The notes under the pieces: model-generated | What the model was told of the DNA's origin: nothing | What the model saw: only the letters and a program-made list of their open reading frames with translations | Database searches by the model: none | Source of the DNA: Clostridium_AD sp964467165 | GTDB lineage: Bacteria > Bacillota > Clostridia > Clostridiales > Clostridiaceae | Reading direction: 5' to 3' | DNA: 64,000 nt | NCBI GenBank assembly: GCA_964467165.1 | Contig: CAYXOL010000021.1 | Location: forward strand, 1 to 64,000 | Program-made: the position numbers and the translations under genes | Shown: positions 53,298 to 62,828 of the stretch, piece after piece | How positions within the stretch are numbered: the first letter of the stretch is position 1 | How the letters are laid out: each line of letters opens with the position of its first letter

Positions 53298-56120
53298 TTA
53301 TAACATCTTTTTCAAATATTGTCCTGTATATGAATTTACATTTAGTGATATTTCTTTAGGAGTTCCAGTGCACATAATGTAACCTCCCTTATCTCCACCC
53401 TCAGGTCCTAAATCTATAATATAGTCTGAGCACTTTATAACATCTAAATTATGCTCTATTACCACTACTGTGTTCCCGGCGTCAACTAATCTTTGAAGTA
53501 TTTTAATAAGTTTGCTAACATCATCAATATGGAGCCCCGTAGTTGGTTCATCTAAAATATAAAAAGTCTTACCTGTACTCCTCTTAGATAATTCTGAGGC
53601 CAGTTTAATTCTTTGAGCCTCACCACCAGATAATTGGGTGGAAGGCTGACCTAGTCTAATGTATCCTAGTCCAACATCTATCAATGTTTTAAATTTACTA
53701 TGGATTCTTGGAATATTTTCAAAGAATCTTACAGCTTCTTCAACAGTCATATTTAAAATTTCATCAATATTTTTACCCTTATACTTAACCTCCAAGGTTT
53801 CCCTATTGTATCTTTTTCCTTTGCAAACCTCACAGGGCACATATACATCAGATAAAAACTGCATTTCTATTTTAATTATTCCATCACCCTTGCAAGCCTC
53901 ACAACGTCCACCCTTTACATTAAAGCTAAATCTACCTGGCTTATAACCTCGTATTTTCGCTTCTGAGCTCATAGCAAAAACATCGCGAATTTTATCAAAT
54001 ACCCCTGTATAGGTAGCTGGATTAGATCTTGGAGTACGCCCAATAGGACCCTGATCAATATCTATAATATTATCTATATTCTCTACGCCTAAAATATCTT
54101 TATGTAGCCCTGCATTCTTTTTAGATTTGTTCAGCTTCTTGTTAAGACCTTTATACAGAATTTCATTTACTAAAGTACTCTTTCCAGAGCCTGAAACGCC
54201 CGTAACAGAAGTAAATACACCCAGCGGGAAATCCACACTAACATTCTTAAGATTATTTTGCTTGGCATTTATTATTTTTATACATGAGCCATTTGACACT
54301 CTAGTTGAATCTGGTACCTCAATCTTCTTTTTACCACTTAAATACTGCCCTGTAATTGAAGCTTCGCAGTTTTTTATGTCCTCAATTGTTCCTGCAGCCA
54401 CAATTTCCCCACCATGTTCTCCAGCTCCTGGCCCAATATCTACAATATAATCTGCTGCCATCATAGTGTCCTCATCATGTTCTACAACAACTAAACTATT
54501 ACCTAAATCTCTTAAATGTTTTAATGTCTTAATAAGTTTTTCATTATCCCTTTGATGAAGGCCAATGCTAGGTTCGTCCAAAATATATAAAACTCCCATG
54601 AGGCTTGAACCTATTTGAGTTGCTAGTCTTATCCTCTGTGCTTCTCCACCGGACAAGGTACCTGCAGCTCTTGTTAAATTTAGATAATCAAGGCCAACAT
54701 TAGTAAGGAAGCTGAGCCTACTACTTATTTCTTTTAAAATTTGAGTAGCTATCATCTCATTTTTTTCTGATAATTTTATTTTTTCTAAAAATTTTATTTC
54801 ATCTGTAATGGACATGTTGCAAAATTCATATATATTCTTTTCTCCTACAGTTACTGCCAGTACCTCTGGACTTAGCCTTGCACCATTACACTTAGGACAT
54901 GCATTATCTCCCATATATTGTTCTACTTCTCTTTTTATATAATCAGAAGAGGTTTCAAAATATCTCCTTTTTAAATTATTAATAATCCCTTCATAAACAT
55001 GATTAAAGGTCCCTGTTCTATACTCCTTAACATACTCTACCTTTATTCTTTCTCCATTAGTTCCATATAACAGTATTTTAAGAATTTCCGGGTCATATTT
55101 TTCTATGGGCGTATCTAAATTAAACTTATATTTTTCGCTTAGTGCCTTGAGTACTGCAAAAGTCCAAGAATCCTCTTTAAGACTACCCTCACCAAAGGAC
55201 AAAATAGCTCCACCTAAAATACTCTTGCTTTTATCTGGTATAATTAAATCCTCATCAATTTCCATAAGAGTACCAAGTCCATCGCAGGTATCACACTTAC
55301 CATAAGGAGCGTTAAAAGAAAACATTCTAGGCTCCAGTTCCCCTAGACTTATACCACAATCCGGACAAGCAAAATGTTCACTGAAAAGCATGTCTTCTCC
55401 GTCTACTACACTGGCTATGGCAGTTCCTTCTCCTAATTTTAAAGCACTTTCTAATGATTCAGAAAGCCTACCACGGATCTCCTCTTTTACTGCAACTCTA
55501 TCAATGACTATTTCAATACTATGTTTCTTGGTCTTTGCAAGCTTTATATCTTCTTCCATAAGCTCTACTATATCGCCATCTATTCTAGCCCTAACAAAAC
55601 CATTCTTTTTAATATTTTCTATTATCTTAACATGCTCACCTTTTTTTCCCCTTATTATGGGCGACAAAATTGAAAGCTTAGTTTTTGGTGGCATCTCCAT
55701 TATTCTATCCACCATCTGGTCCACAGTTTGCTGAGAAATCACCTTGCCACATTTAGGACAATGAGGCGTTCCAACTTTAGCATAAAGCAATCTCAAGTAA
55801 TCGTAAATTTCAGTTACTGTACCTACTGTAGACCGCGGATTTCTATTGGTAGTTTTCTGGTCTATAGAAATGGCAGGAGATAGCCCCTCTATGTACTCAA
55901 CATCCGGTTTATCCATATTACCTAAAAACTGCCTTGCGTAGGCTGACAACGACTCTACATACCGTCTTTGACCTTCTGCATATAATGTATCAAAAGCCAG
56001 TGAGGACTTACCCGACCCTGAAAGTCCAGTAAACACTACAAATTTATCTCTTGGTATCTCTAAATCTACATTTTTTAAATTATTAACCTTAGCGCCCTTT
56101 ATAAAAATCTTATCCCTCAT
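53298..56120 (-). CDS. uvrA: Excinuclease ABC subunit A
   Basis: I choose ATG 56120, behind GAGGAGTGA; the ATG at 56135 overlaps that site. The 940-residue protein has two ABC modules (GLSGSGKSSLAFDTLYAEGQRR and GVSGSGKSTLVNEILY), two signature motifs (LSGGEAQRIRLATQ and LSGGEAQRIKLASE) and zinc-finger cysteine pairs (CPKCGK, CPDCG, CEACKGDG, CEVCKGKR). UvrA finds DNA lesions and loads UvrB. It follows uvrB by 32 bp and is co-transcribed from the LexA-controlled promoter. Confidence 0.97.
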   Translation of the reverse strand: MRDKIFIKGAKVNNLKNVDLEIPRDKFVVFTGLSGSGKSSLAFDTLYAEGQRRYVESLSAYARQFLGNMDKPDVEYIEGLSPAISIDQKTTNRNPRSTVGTVTEIYDYLRLLYAKVGTPHCPKCGKVISQQTVDQMVDRIMEMPPKTKLSILSPIIRGKKGEHVKIIENIKKNGFVRARIDGDIVELMEEDIKLAKTKKHSIEIVIDRVAVKEEIRGRLSESLESALKLGEGTAIASVVDGEDMLFSEHFACPDCGISLGELEPRMFSFNAPYGKCDTCDGLGTLMEIDEDLIIPDKSKSILGGAILSFGEGSLKEDSWTFAVLKALSEKYKFNLDTPIEKYDPEILKILLYGTNGERIKVEYVKEYRTGTFNHVYEGIINNLKRRYFETSSDYIKREVEQYMGDNACPKCNGARLSPEVLAVTVGEKNIYEFCNMSITDEIKFLEKIKLSEKNEMIATQILKEISSRLSFLTNVGLDYLNLTRAAGTLSGGEAQRIRLATQIGSSLMGVLYILDEPSIGLHQRDNEKLIKTLKHLRDLGNSLVVVEHDEDTMMAADYIVDIGPGAGEHGGEIVAAGTIEDIKNCEASITGQYLSGKKKIEVPDSTRVSNGSCIKIINAKQNNLKNVSVDFPLGVFTSVTGVSGSGKSTLVNEILYKGLNKKLNKSKKNAGLHKDILGVENIDNIIDIDQGPIGRTPRSNPATYTGVFDKIRDVFAMSSEAKIRGYKPGRFSFNVKGGRCEACKGDGIIKIEMQFLSDVYVPCEVCKGKRYNRETLEVKYKGKNIDEILNMTVEEAVRFFENIPRIHSKFKTLIDVGLGYIRLGQPSTQLSGGEAQRIKLASELSKRSTGKTFYILDEPTTGLHIDDVSKLIKILQRLVDAGNTVVVIEHNLDVIKCSDYIIDLGPEGGDKGGYIMCTGTPKEISLNVNSYTGQYLKKML

Positions 56121-56152
56121 AATTTCACTCCTCATGTGCTTTCCTTAAATCA

Positions 56153-58138
56153 TTAAATATTCTTAATTTGCTTTTTTAGTTTATAAATTATATCTCTAAG
56201 CTGTGCTGCTCTTTCAAACTGTAAATCCTTAGCTGCTTGCTTCATTTCACTTTCATACTTATCCATTAATTTTTTAGTTTCATCGTAATTTGCTTCCATA
56301 GCAGCTTCAAGGGTCTCATATACCACTTCTTCCTCAGCCACAGTAACTGCTCCCAGTACATCTCTAATATCTTTCATAATAGTGGTTGGTGTGATATCAT
56401 TGTCTTTGTTATAGTCCATCTGAAGTTTTCTACGTCTATTAGTTTCATCTATAGCCTTCTTCATAGACTTTGTTATTCTGTCCGCATACATTATTACTTT
56501 ACTCTCTGAATTTCTTGCAGCCCTTCCTATGGTTTGGATTAATGAAGTCTCTGAACGCAAAAATCCTTCTTTATCCGCATCCAGAATTGCCACAAGAGCT
56601 ACTTCAGGAATATCCAAGCCTTCCCTTAAAAGATTAATACCTACTAATACATCAAAAGTGCCTAGTCTAAGATCTTGAATAATCTTCATTCTTTCTATAG
56701 TATCAATATCCGAATGTAGATAAGTAACTTTCATATCCATTTCTCTAAAGTATTTAGTCAAATCCTCTGACATCTTTTTAGTAAGTGTCGTAACTAAAAT
56801 TCTAAATCCTTTTTTTATTGTGTCCTGAATACTAGCATATAAATCATCTATTTGCCCTTTAACAGGTCTAATGGATATTTCAGGGTCTAGTAGCCCTGTA
56901 GGTCTTATCACTTGCTCTGCAGTATTTTCACTATGTTCTGCCTCATATACGTTTGGGGTGGCACTTACAAAAACTGTCTGATTCATAGTACCCTCAAACT
57001 CTTCAAAGGTTAGTGGCCTATTATCAAAGGCAGAAGGAAGTCTAAATCCATAATCAATTAGATTAGTCTTTCTTGATCTATCTCCACCATACATAGCTCT
57101 GACCTGTGGAAGAGTTACATGACTTTCATCTATAAACATTAAAAAATCCTCAGGAAAATAATGCATCAAAGTTTGAGGTGCAGTACCTGCAGGTCTACCA
57201 TCCATAATTCTAGAATAGTTTTCTATACCACTACAGTAGCCAACTTCTCTTATCATTTCAATATCAAAGTTGGTTCTTTGCTTAAGTCTTTGCGCCTCTA
57301 ACAATTTATCCTGTGATATAAGTTCTTTTAATCTATGCTCTAATTCCTCTTCTATTTGTTCTATAGCAGGCTCTAATTTTTCCTTTGAAGTGGCAAAATG
57401 GGAAGCCGGGAAAATAGACACATGTTTACGTGCCCCAATAATTTCCCCTGTCAGCGAATCAAAGGATCTAATCTTTTCTATTTCATCACCAAAAAACTCT
57501 ACCCTAATCCCTTCGCTAGAGGAAGACGCTGGAAATATATCCACAGTATCTCCTCTTACTCTAAAGGTTCCACGAATAAAATTAATATCATTTCTCTCAT
57601 ATTGAATATCTACTAATTGCCTTAAAACTTCATTTCTATCCTTTTCCATGCCTTCTCTAAGAGAAACGGTAAGTTTTTTATACTCTTCAGGGTTTCCAAG
57701 TCCATATATACAGGAAACTGAAGCCACTACAATAACATCATTACGCTCAAGTAGCGCTGATGTAGCTGAATGTCTTAATTTATCAATATCATCATTTACA
57801 GATGAATCTTTTTCTATAAAAGTATCCGTTTGTGCAATATAAGCCTCAGGTTGGTAATAATCATAATAAGACACAAAATACTCCACACAGTTGTCAGGAA
57901 AAAACTCCCTAAATTCTGAACAAAGTTGTGCCGCTAAAACCTTATTATGAGCCAGCACTAAAGTAGGCTTCTGAACTTTTTGAATAATATTCGCCATAGT
58001 AAAGGTCTTACCTGAACCAGTTACTCCTTTAAGAGTTTGAAACTTTTTCCCTTCTTCAATCCCTGCAACGAGACTATCAATAGCTCGTGGTTGATCTCCA
58101 GTAGGTTTAAACTTTGACTGTAATTTAAATTCATTCAT
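56153..58138 (-). CDS. uvrB: Excinuclease ABC subunit B
   Basis: ATG 58138 (FKLQSKFKPTGDQP follows) gives the normal 661 residues. The longer in-frame ATG at 58207 would run through the LexA box and add a non-homologous end. Motifs are GVTGSGKTFTMANII, the beta-hairpin YYDYYQPEAY, DESHVTLPQ, the helicase region DVLVGINLLREGLDIPEVALV, and a C-terminal UVR domain. It verifies damage and recruits UvrC. AAGGCGGTGG precedes the ATG. Confidence 0.97.
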   Translation of the reverse strand: MNEFKLQSKFKPTGDQPRAIDSLVAGIEEGKKFQTLKGVTGSGKTFTMANIIQKVQKPTLVLAHNKVLAAQLCSEFREFFPDNCVEYFVSYYDYYQPEAYIAQTDTFIEKDSSVNDDIDKLRHSATSALLERNDVIVVASVSCIYGLGNPEEYKKLTVSLREGMEKDRNEVLRQLVDIQYERNDINFIRGTFRVRGDTVDIFPASSSSEGIRVEFFGDEIEKIRSFDSLTGEIIGARKHVSIFPASHFATSKEKLEPAIEQIEEELEHRLKELISQDKLLEAQRLKQRTNFDIEMIREVGYCSGIENYSRIMDGRPAGTAPQTLMHYFPEDFLMFIDESHVTLPQVRAMYGGDRSRKTNLIDYGFRLPSAFDNRPLTFEEFEGTMNQTVFVSATPNVYEAEHSENTAEQVIRPTGLLDPEISIRPVKGQIDDLYASIQDTIKKGFRILVTTLTKKMSEDLTKYFREMDMKVTYLHSDIDTIERMKIIQDLRLGTFDVLVGINLLREGLDIPEVALVAILDADKEGFLRSETSLIQTIGRAARNSESKVIMYADRITKSMKKAIDETNRRRKLQMDYNKDNDITPTTIMKDIRDVLGAVTVAEEEVVYETLEAAMEANYDETKKLMDKYESEMKQAAKDLQFERAAQLRDIIYKLKKQIKNI

Positions 58139-58200
58139 AAAAAACCACCGCCTTGTATTCCTCTTGCTGCGATAACAACTATTAATTGCTATCATGTATC

Positions 58201-58214
58201 TGAACATTTGTTCG
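58201..58214. promoter_or_regulatory. LexA (SOS) box of uvrBA
   Basis: The minus strand reads CGAACAAATGTTCA, matching the Gram-positive CGAAC-N4-GTTCG operator except the last base. It lies directly after the predicted start, so bound LexA would block uvrBA. Confidence 0.88.
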
Positions 58215-58222
58215 TCTATTAC

Positions 58223-58251
58223 ATTCTAACTATAAGTTTTTGATATGTCAA
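58223..58251 (-). promoter_or_regulatory. Sigma-A promoter of uvrBA
   Basis: TTGACA and TAGAAT are 17 bp apart on the minus strand; the predicted start is near 58216. Confidence 0.8.
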
Positions 58252-58341
58252 TATACCCTACCACTATTTTTTCTGGTAAGTTATATAATTAGCAAATATA
58301 ATATTATGTATAATTTGATGTTATGAAAGGAGATAACTACT

Positions 58342-58578
58342 ATGCCAGAATTTGTTACTACAATTACTAAAATTATAATTATTGTCTTAGGTCTTGTATT
58401 TATTTATGGCCTGTTAACTGCCATAATTCCAAAATTCATGTGGGAAACCTTCGAAAGTTGGAAAGCCACAAAAGAGCCGCCTAAAACATTTTTCATAACA
58501 CGGCGAATAGCAGGCCTTGTTATAATGCTTATTGTTATTTCCATATTTTTATTTCCACATATTATGAACAAACAATAA
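58342..58578 (+). CDS. Small membrane protein (DUF6199-like)
   Basis: The 78-residue protein has two hydrophobic segments (about 8-30 and 55-75) flanking a charged loop with WETFESWKATKEPP. The pattern of a W-rich loop with EP followed by a second helix is reminiscent of DUF6199, but the call is tentative. AAGGAGA precedes the ATG. It is an isolated plus-strand gene divergent from uvrB, with no operon partner. Confidence 0.7.
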   Translation: MPEFVTTITKIIIIVLGLVFIYGLLTAIIPKFMWETFESWKATKEPPKTFFITRRIAGLVIMLIVISIFLFPHIMNKQ

Positions 58579-58584
58579 AATAAT

Positions 58585-59046
58585 TTATAATTTAAGCTCC
58601 ATTTTTAGATCTGATTCTATATATTTGTTATTTACAACAGAAATTTCTTTAAACCCAAATTTATTATACAAGGATATGGCTGAAGTTAATATATGATTTG
58701 TATAAAGAATTATTGACTTTGCCTTCTCTTGATTTGCAATAAATATACATTTTTCCATTAATGTATTTCCTATGCTTAGTCCCTGATACTTTTCAGTTAC
58801 AGCAAGTTTTGCTATCTCAAAAGTATTCTCATCAACTCTTATTAAAGATACTGTTCCTACCATTTTTTCACCATATTTAGCAAAAAACACGTAGCCACCT
58901 TTATCTAATATTATTTCCTTAGGATTGCTTATAATTCTTTCATCTTCTGGTTCTAATAATAAGTATTTTTCCAACCATTCGTAAGAAAGTCGCTTTAAAT
59001 CCTCATGATATCGTTCTTCATATTCTATAACTTTTAGTTGCTCCAT
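58585..59046 (-). CDS. GNAT family N-acetyltransferase
   Basis: I use ATG 59046 (MEQLKVIEYEE), behind GAGGCG; the ATG at 59058 overlaps it. The 153-residue protein has the GNAT fold marks: VGTVSLIRVDENTFEIAKLAVTEKYQGLSIGNTLMEK, whose YQGLSIG loop binds acetyl-CoA, and a final SLYNKFGFKEI. Substrate is unknown. It runs convergent with the small membrane gene. Confidence 0.88.
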   Translation of the reverse strand: MEQLKVIEYEERYHEDLKRLSYEWLEKYLLLEPEDERIISNPKEIILDKGGYVFFAKYGEKMVGTVSLIRVDENTFEIAKLAVTEKYQGLSIGNTLMEKCIFIANQEKAKSIILYTNHILTSAISLYNKFGFKEISVVNNKYIESDLKMELKL

Positions 59047-59158
59047 ATTACGCCTCACTTTCTTATATATTATATCATTAAATCTAATACTTATTGCCTG
59101 TAATCCTCCTAATATATTCTATAAATATCTTCCTATATGGATAAATCACATAAAAAAA

Positions 59159-59176
59159 TAGGAACCTAAGTCCCTA
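59159..59176 (-). terminator. Terminator of the 59200-59643 gene
   Basis: TAGGGAC and GTTCCTA pair (one G-U) and are followed by seven T on the minus strand. Confidence 0.75.
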
Positions 59177-59199
59177 TAGCTAAATATTATTTTATAATT

Positions 59200-59643
59200 C
59201 TATTCAATTGGTTCAAGTATTTCTAGCATTTCTATATTTTCACCCTCAACAAAATTTTCTTCCATGCCACTGCCCTCTATAGCATCACCTATACTATCTT
59301 CAATAATATCGTTACATTCCTCACTTTTAGTTAGTAACATAAAACAATTCGAAACTTTTTTATTAACCCTGCCAACACAAAATATCAGAAATGCTATGCC
59401 TCCATACATACCAATTGGTTCAAACATTCCTGGCAGCAATTGTGATGTCAATAACGCTTTTCTTACTGTAGCAAGGTCATATCCTTGAGCTATTGCTTGA
59501 CTAACAGTACTTTTATACAAGAAAATATTATTAACTAATAACCCAACCCCAATCAGTGCAACAACAGAAGCTACAATATACATAACAATTGATATGGACC
59601 ACCCTTTTGATTTTTTAGATACTTTTTTTTCTTTAATTTCCAT
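59200..59643 (-). CDS. Hypothetical two-helix membrane protein
   Basis: The 147-residue protein has a basic N-terminus (KEKKVSKKSKGW), helices at about 17-38 and 77-92, and an acidic tail (EECNDIIEDSIGDAIEG...EENFVEGENIEMLEILEPIE). I do not recognise a family. The charge split suggests the tail faces the cytoplasm or a partner protein. A promoter-like sequence with a palindrome lies about 110 bp upstream. Confidence 0.7.
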   Translation of the reverse strand: MEIKEKKVSKKSKGWSISIVMYIVASVVALIGVGLLVNNIFLYKSTVSQAIAQGYDLATVRKALLTSQLLPGMFEPIGMYGGIAFLIFCVGRVNKKVSNCFMLLTKSEECNDIIEDSIGDAIEGSGMEENFVEGENIEMLEILEPIE

Positions 59644-59749
59644 AATAATTTGTCCCCATTTCAGCCCTAAAAGACTATCTTATAATTACGATTTAACGCC
59701 GAGTTGATATTATTTCTAAAAACATCTTCTCCCATTAGTTCATATTACT

Positions 59750-59775
59750 AGATAATTATCTCAGTTAGGTGTCAA
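59750..59775 (-). promoter_or_regulatory. Candidate promoter with AGATAATTATCT palindrome
   Basis: TTGACA on the minus strand (59770-59775) is followed after 17 bp by a weak TCTAGT. The 12-bp palindrome AGATAATTATCT (59750-59761) covers the spacer and -10, as an operator would. Confidence 0.35.
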
Positions 59776-59876
59776 TAATGTTAACAAATTATAACCATCT
59801 ACTATGTACTTTTTAGTTTCAAGTTTGTATTGTAAGTCACGCAAGAGAAATTTCATACCTTTTATATCTTAATATT

Positions 59877-60893
59877 TCAGCTTATTATTCTTTTACCTAT
59901 TACAAAGTTATCTTCATAATAACCAGTAAGTTCAGATGTTTTTATAACATCACCAGGTTTAGACGAATGCATGAATTTATTATTCCCAATATATATTCCC
60001 ACATGAGATATCTGAGAAGGTGCTAGTGAATTTGTGGTAAAGAAGACTAAATCTCCATTTTCAAGATTATTTATATTAACGGATACGCCTTTATTTACCT
60101 GTTCCATAGTTGTTCTTGGTAAATTTATACCAAAATTTTTATAACTATACTGTACAAATCCTGAACAGTCAAATCCACCACTTAAATATTCTCCAGTAGC
60201 ATTGAATTTTGCAGGTGTTGCACCACCCCCTAAATAAGGTGTACCCAAAAACTTATTTGAATAAGACACTAGCTCATCACCCGTTGTCTTTGTATCATAT
60301 TGTTGCCCAGCTTCAATATATTCAGCTGTAGATTCTTCTAACAATACTGGTGCTAGTGCTACTGTAGTTGAACTGCTTGTACTATTTGTATATACAGTTT
60401 TCTGACCTGTAATTTTAACATATATAGCACTTACATAACTTGTTTTTCCCAAATAAATCACTTTACAAAACCCATTTTCATTTTCAAGAATTATCACTTC
60501 ACTTCCAAACTTAATAACCCCTGTCACAGGATAGGTTGAGCCAGCTCCGGCTCTTAGATTTAAAACACTTGCTGTTATAACCCCATATTTTTCAATATAA
60601 CAGGGTTTCACTGTTGCTACATTTTTATCCGTTGTGGTACTTTTCACTAAATTTACATATGTTTTATGTACATATCCAATTTTTCCACCATAATTTATTT
60701 TGTAGAAATCCCCCTCTTTTCCAAGTGTATTTATCTTTGTGTTCTTTGAAAGAAAACCTGTAACAGAAGCTGTCAGTGAAGGCTTTTGCCTAACACATAA
60801 TGAAGCTGTATTCACTACTCCACTATCTGCAAATGCAACTTTGGAACTTAATATTGTAAGCACTGTCACTATGAGGGCTATTGTTTTTTTCAT
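59877..60893 (-). CDS. Secreted SH3b-NlpC/P60 peptidoglycan hydrolase
   Basis: I start at ATG 60893, behind GAAGGTG, where a signal peptide begins (MKKTIALIVTVLTIL to AFA). Two bacterial SH3 domains follow (LCVRQKPSLTASVTGFLSK and LNLRAGAGSTYPVTGVIKF). The C-terminal NlpC/P60 domain has the catalytic Cys in FDCSGFVQYSY and His in SHVGIYIG, with LPRTTMEQ between. The enzyme cleaves peptide stems of murein outside the cell. It is monocistronic. Confidence 0.93.
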   Translation of the reverse strand: MKKTIALIVTVLTILSSKVAFADSGVVNTASLCVRQKPSLTASVTGFLSKNTKINTLGKEGDFYKINYGGKIGYVHKTYVNLVKSTTTDKNVATVKPCYIEKYGVITASVLNLRAGAGSTYPVTGVIKFGSEVIILENENGFCKVIYLGKTSYVSAIYVKITGQKTVYTNSTSSSTTVALAPVLLEESTAEYIEAGQQYDTKTTGDELVSYSNKFLGTPYLGGGATPAKFNATGEYLSGGFDCSGFVQYSYKNFGINLPRTTMEQVNKGVSVNINNLENGDLVFFTTNSLAPSQISHVGIYIGNNKFMHSSKPGDVIKTSELTGYYEDNFVIGKRIIS

Positions 60894-61186
60894 TGGTCGC
60901 ACCTTCTCTCTATATTTCAAAATTTAATTTGATTATATGCCATACCATAACCACTACTTATGATTCGATTTCACATCTACATTTCATCATAATATACCTT
61001 ATAGCATATATTTCTGTATGTTTGCCAATTTATTTTAAATAACATTAAAATTTTCATTAAAATATACTGAAAGCATTATGCAGTGGTAGTTAGTATTATA
61101 GCACTTATATCCTAAAAAATTGTTATTTCTGAAAATTAAAATTTCTCATTAGAGAGAATTCTAGAATATGAAGATTTTACAGACCA

Positions 61187-61636
61187 TTATTCTATACTAT
61201 TTACATTAGTAGACTTTAGATTAAAATCTAAAATCTTTGACAATTCATCTATATCACCTTTAAATGGGAAACATAATAATTTATTTTCATTTTCAAAAAT
61301 TATAAAAAATGGGGGTTGATTTTCAGGAATTATTATGTAAACTTCCTGCACATTGGTCCTTAAAAATTTCCCATGCACCTTCACAACAGGCTCAAGCGGA
61401 ATTCTAATAGCATAACCATCATCTGTAAGTGGATTATTCTTGCCATAGATACCATCCACATCCTTTATCCAATTCCCCACCATATCATGAATTTTTTTAT
61501 TTATCTGAACCACTTTCACTACCTTATCCTGCTTTGGATCAAAAATTTCTGCATACTTAAACTCCTCAGCATTAATAACCATTGAATGCATGATCATAAT
61601 AAATAATAATATAATAACCCAGGTTTTTTTAGCCAT
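61187..61636 (-). CDS. Hypothetical secreted protein
   Basis: ATG 61636 (MAKKTWVIILLF) has GAGGTGAT upstream; a GTG at 61645 is in the same site. A signal peptide or anchor (about residues 3-22, ending VINA) precedes about 125 residues with KVVKVVQINKKIHDMVGNWIKDVDGIYGKN and EVYIIIPENQPPFFIIFEN. I do not recognise a family. Confidence 0.65.
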   Translation of the reverse strand: MAKKTWVIILLFIMIMHSMVINAEEFKYAEIFDPKQDKVVKVVQINKKIHDMVGNWIKDVDGIYGKNNPLTDDGYAIRIPLEPVVKVHGKFLRTNVQEVYIIIPENQPPFFIIFENENKLLCFPFKGDIDELSKILDFNLKSTNVNSIE

Positions 61637-61713
61637 AAATATCACCTCGGGATTAATCTTCCCATAATGATGTAGAGTTATGATACTTAGAAAGGAATGA
61701 TTATAAGCCTCTT

Positions 61714-62139
61714 CTATCTTACATATGTCTTGGATATTTTTACTATATCCTCCAAGTTCACATTATACTTTAAAATATGCTCAAGTAGCTCTTCATATTT
61801 AGGTTCCTTATATCTATGCGCTATTCTATTTCTGATAAGCCTAGATTTTTCAAGAAATATATAAGTATCTTCTTTTATAATTTCATTTTCCTTTAATAAG
61901 TTCAAACTCTCATGTAAAGTTATTCCTATTCTATACCTTTTTATTTCTTTAAGAACTATAGAACAGAAGTCTTCTAATATGGTATGATAGCTAACAAATA
62001 ATTGTCTTAAACTTGATTTCGATAATTTAATAATTAGTTTATCATCCTTTCTATTGGCGAGAACCTCTAGGCACTCATTTATATCAGCAATACATTCTTG
62101 CATGTCTTCTATTATTTTCATTAATCTTTCCTGGTTCAA
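61714..62139 (-). CDS. hepT: HepT-type HEPN toxin
   Basis: A TTG at 62139 follows AAAGGGG and overlaps the antitoxin stop by 4 bp. The 141-residue helical protein has the HEPN RNase signature RX4HXY exactly: Arg103, His108 and Tyr110 in RLIRNRIAHRY. HepT is a ribonuclease held in check by MntA, which AMPylates the Tyr (type VII toxin-antitoxin). Earlier annotations call this DUF86. The partner is the preceding gene. Confidence 0.9.
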   Translation of the reverse strand: MNQERLMKIIEDMQECIADINECLEVLANRKDDKLIIKLSKSSLRQLFVSYHTILEDFCSIVLKEIKRYRIGITLHESLNLLKENEIIKEDTYIFLEKSRLIRNRIAHRYKEPKYEELLEHILKYNVNLEDIVKISKTYVR

Positions 62140-62555
62140 AATAATACATCCCCTTTTCTAAAATATATAAAGTTCTCATTTTCTTTATATATTTTGTCAG
62201 TTTCATCATATAATATATCTAAAGATTTACTATTGTCTTGTGAATAAATAACCTTACCAGTATTTAAGATATTTATCTTTACAAATAAATCTAGAGTTTC
62301 ACTCCGCAAATCTAATACATCAATTTCTCTATTTAAAAGATTCTGCAAGAATAACTCCAAGTCTAAAATATTATCCAACCCAATTTCTTTATTAGCTATC
62401 ACAGCTATATCAACATCTGACTCCTGATTGAATTCATCATTAGTTATACTTCCAAACATAACTATAGTTGTGATGTTTTGTTTATTTACAAAATCAATTA
62501 CCTGTTTAGATTTTAATTTTTTTATTATTTCTGCTTTATCATATACTTTACCCAC
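62136..62555 (-). CDS. mntA: MntA-type nucleotidyltransferase antitoxin
   Basis: A GTG at 62555 follows TAGGTGAT. The 139-residue protein has the minimal nucleotidyltransferase motif GS-X10-DXD exactly (Gly35 Ser36 and Asp47, Asp49 in MFGSITNDEF to ESDVDIAV), with LLNREIDVLDL later. MntA transfers AMP to the HepT tyrosine. It is first in the operon, the usual antitoxin-first order. Confidence 0.9.
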   Translation of the reverse strand: MGKVYDKAEIIKKLKSKQVIDFVNKQNITTIVMFGSITNDEFNQESDVDIAVIANKEIGLDNILDLELFLQNLLNREIDVLDLRSETLDLFVKINILNTGKVIYSQDNSKSLDILYDETDKIYKENENFIYFRKGDVLF

Positions 62556-62593
62556 TTATAAATCACCTACTTTACAATATTTTGTTCTGAAAG

Positions 62594-62661
62594 CCCACAT
62601 CTTTTAAGTGTGGGAGTTTCAGTTAGGTTAAGACACCTAAAATAGTACCTGGCACTATTTT
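62594..62661. repeat. Two hairpins of dispersed-element type upstream of mntA
   Basis: CCCACATCTTTTAAGTGTGGG (62594-62614) forms a stem of the kind found at IS200/IS605 ends. AAAATAGT/ACTATTTT (62639-62661) enclose ACCTGGC, resembling short repeats common in Clostridium. No transposase is present. The rest of 62556-62828 has no gene I can see. Confidence 0.45.
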
Positions 62662-62828
62662 AAATTATACCTATCTCTAATGGGTGTATCAACAATTATT
62701 TAAAAACACCAATCAGCTTATTATTTTTTCTAAATTCGGACAATTTAGAAGAAGACATTTAATAATAAAAAATATGATTAACTTATAAATAACTTCATAG
62801 CCAGTATAAATCTCCTTCTAAAATGTGG

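Noticed and set aside
62594..62661. Intact IS200/IS605 element
   Set aside because: No tnpA or tnpB frame is present; only isolated hairpins remain.
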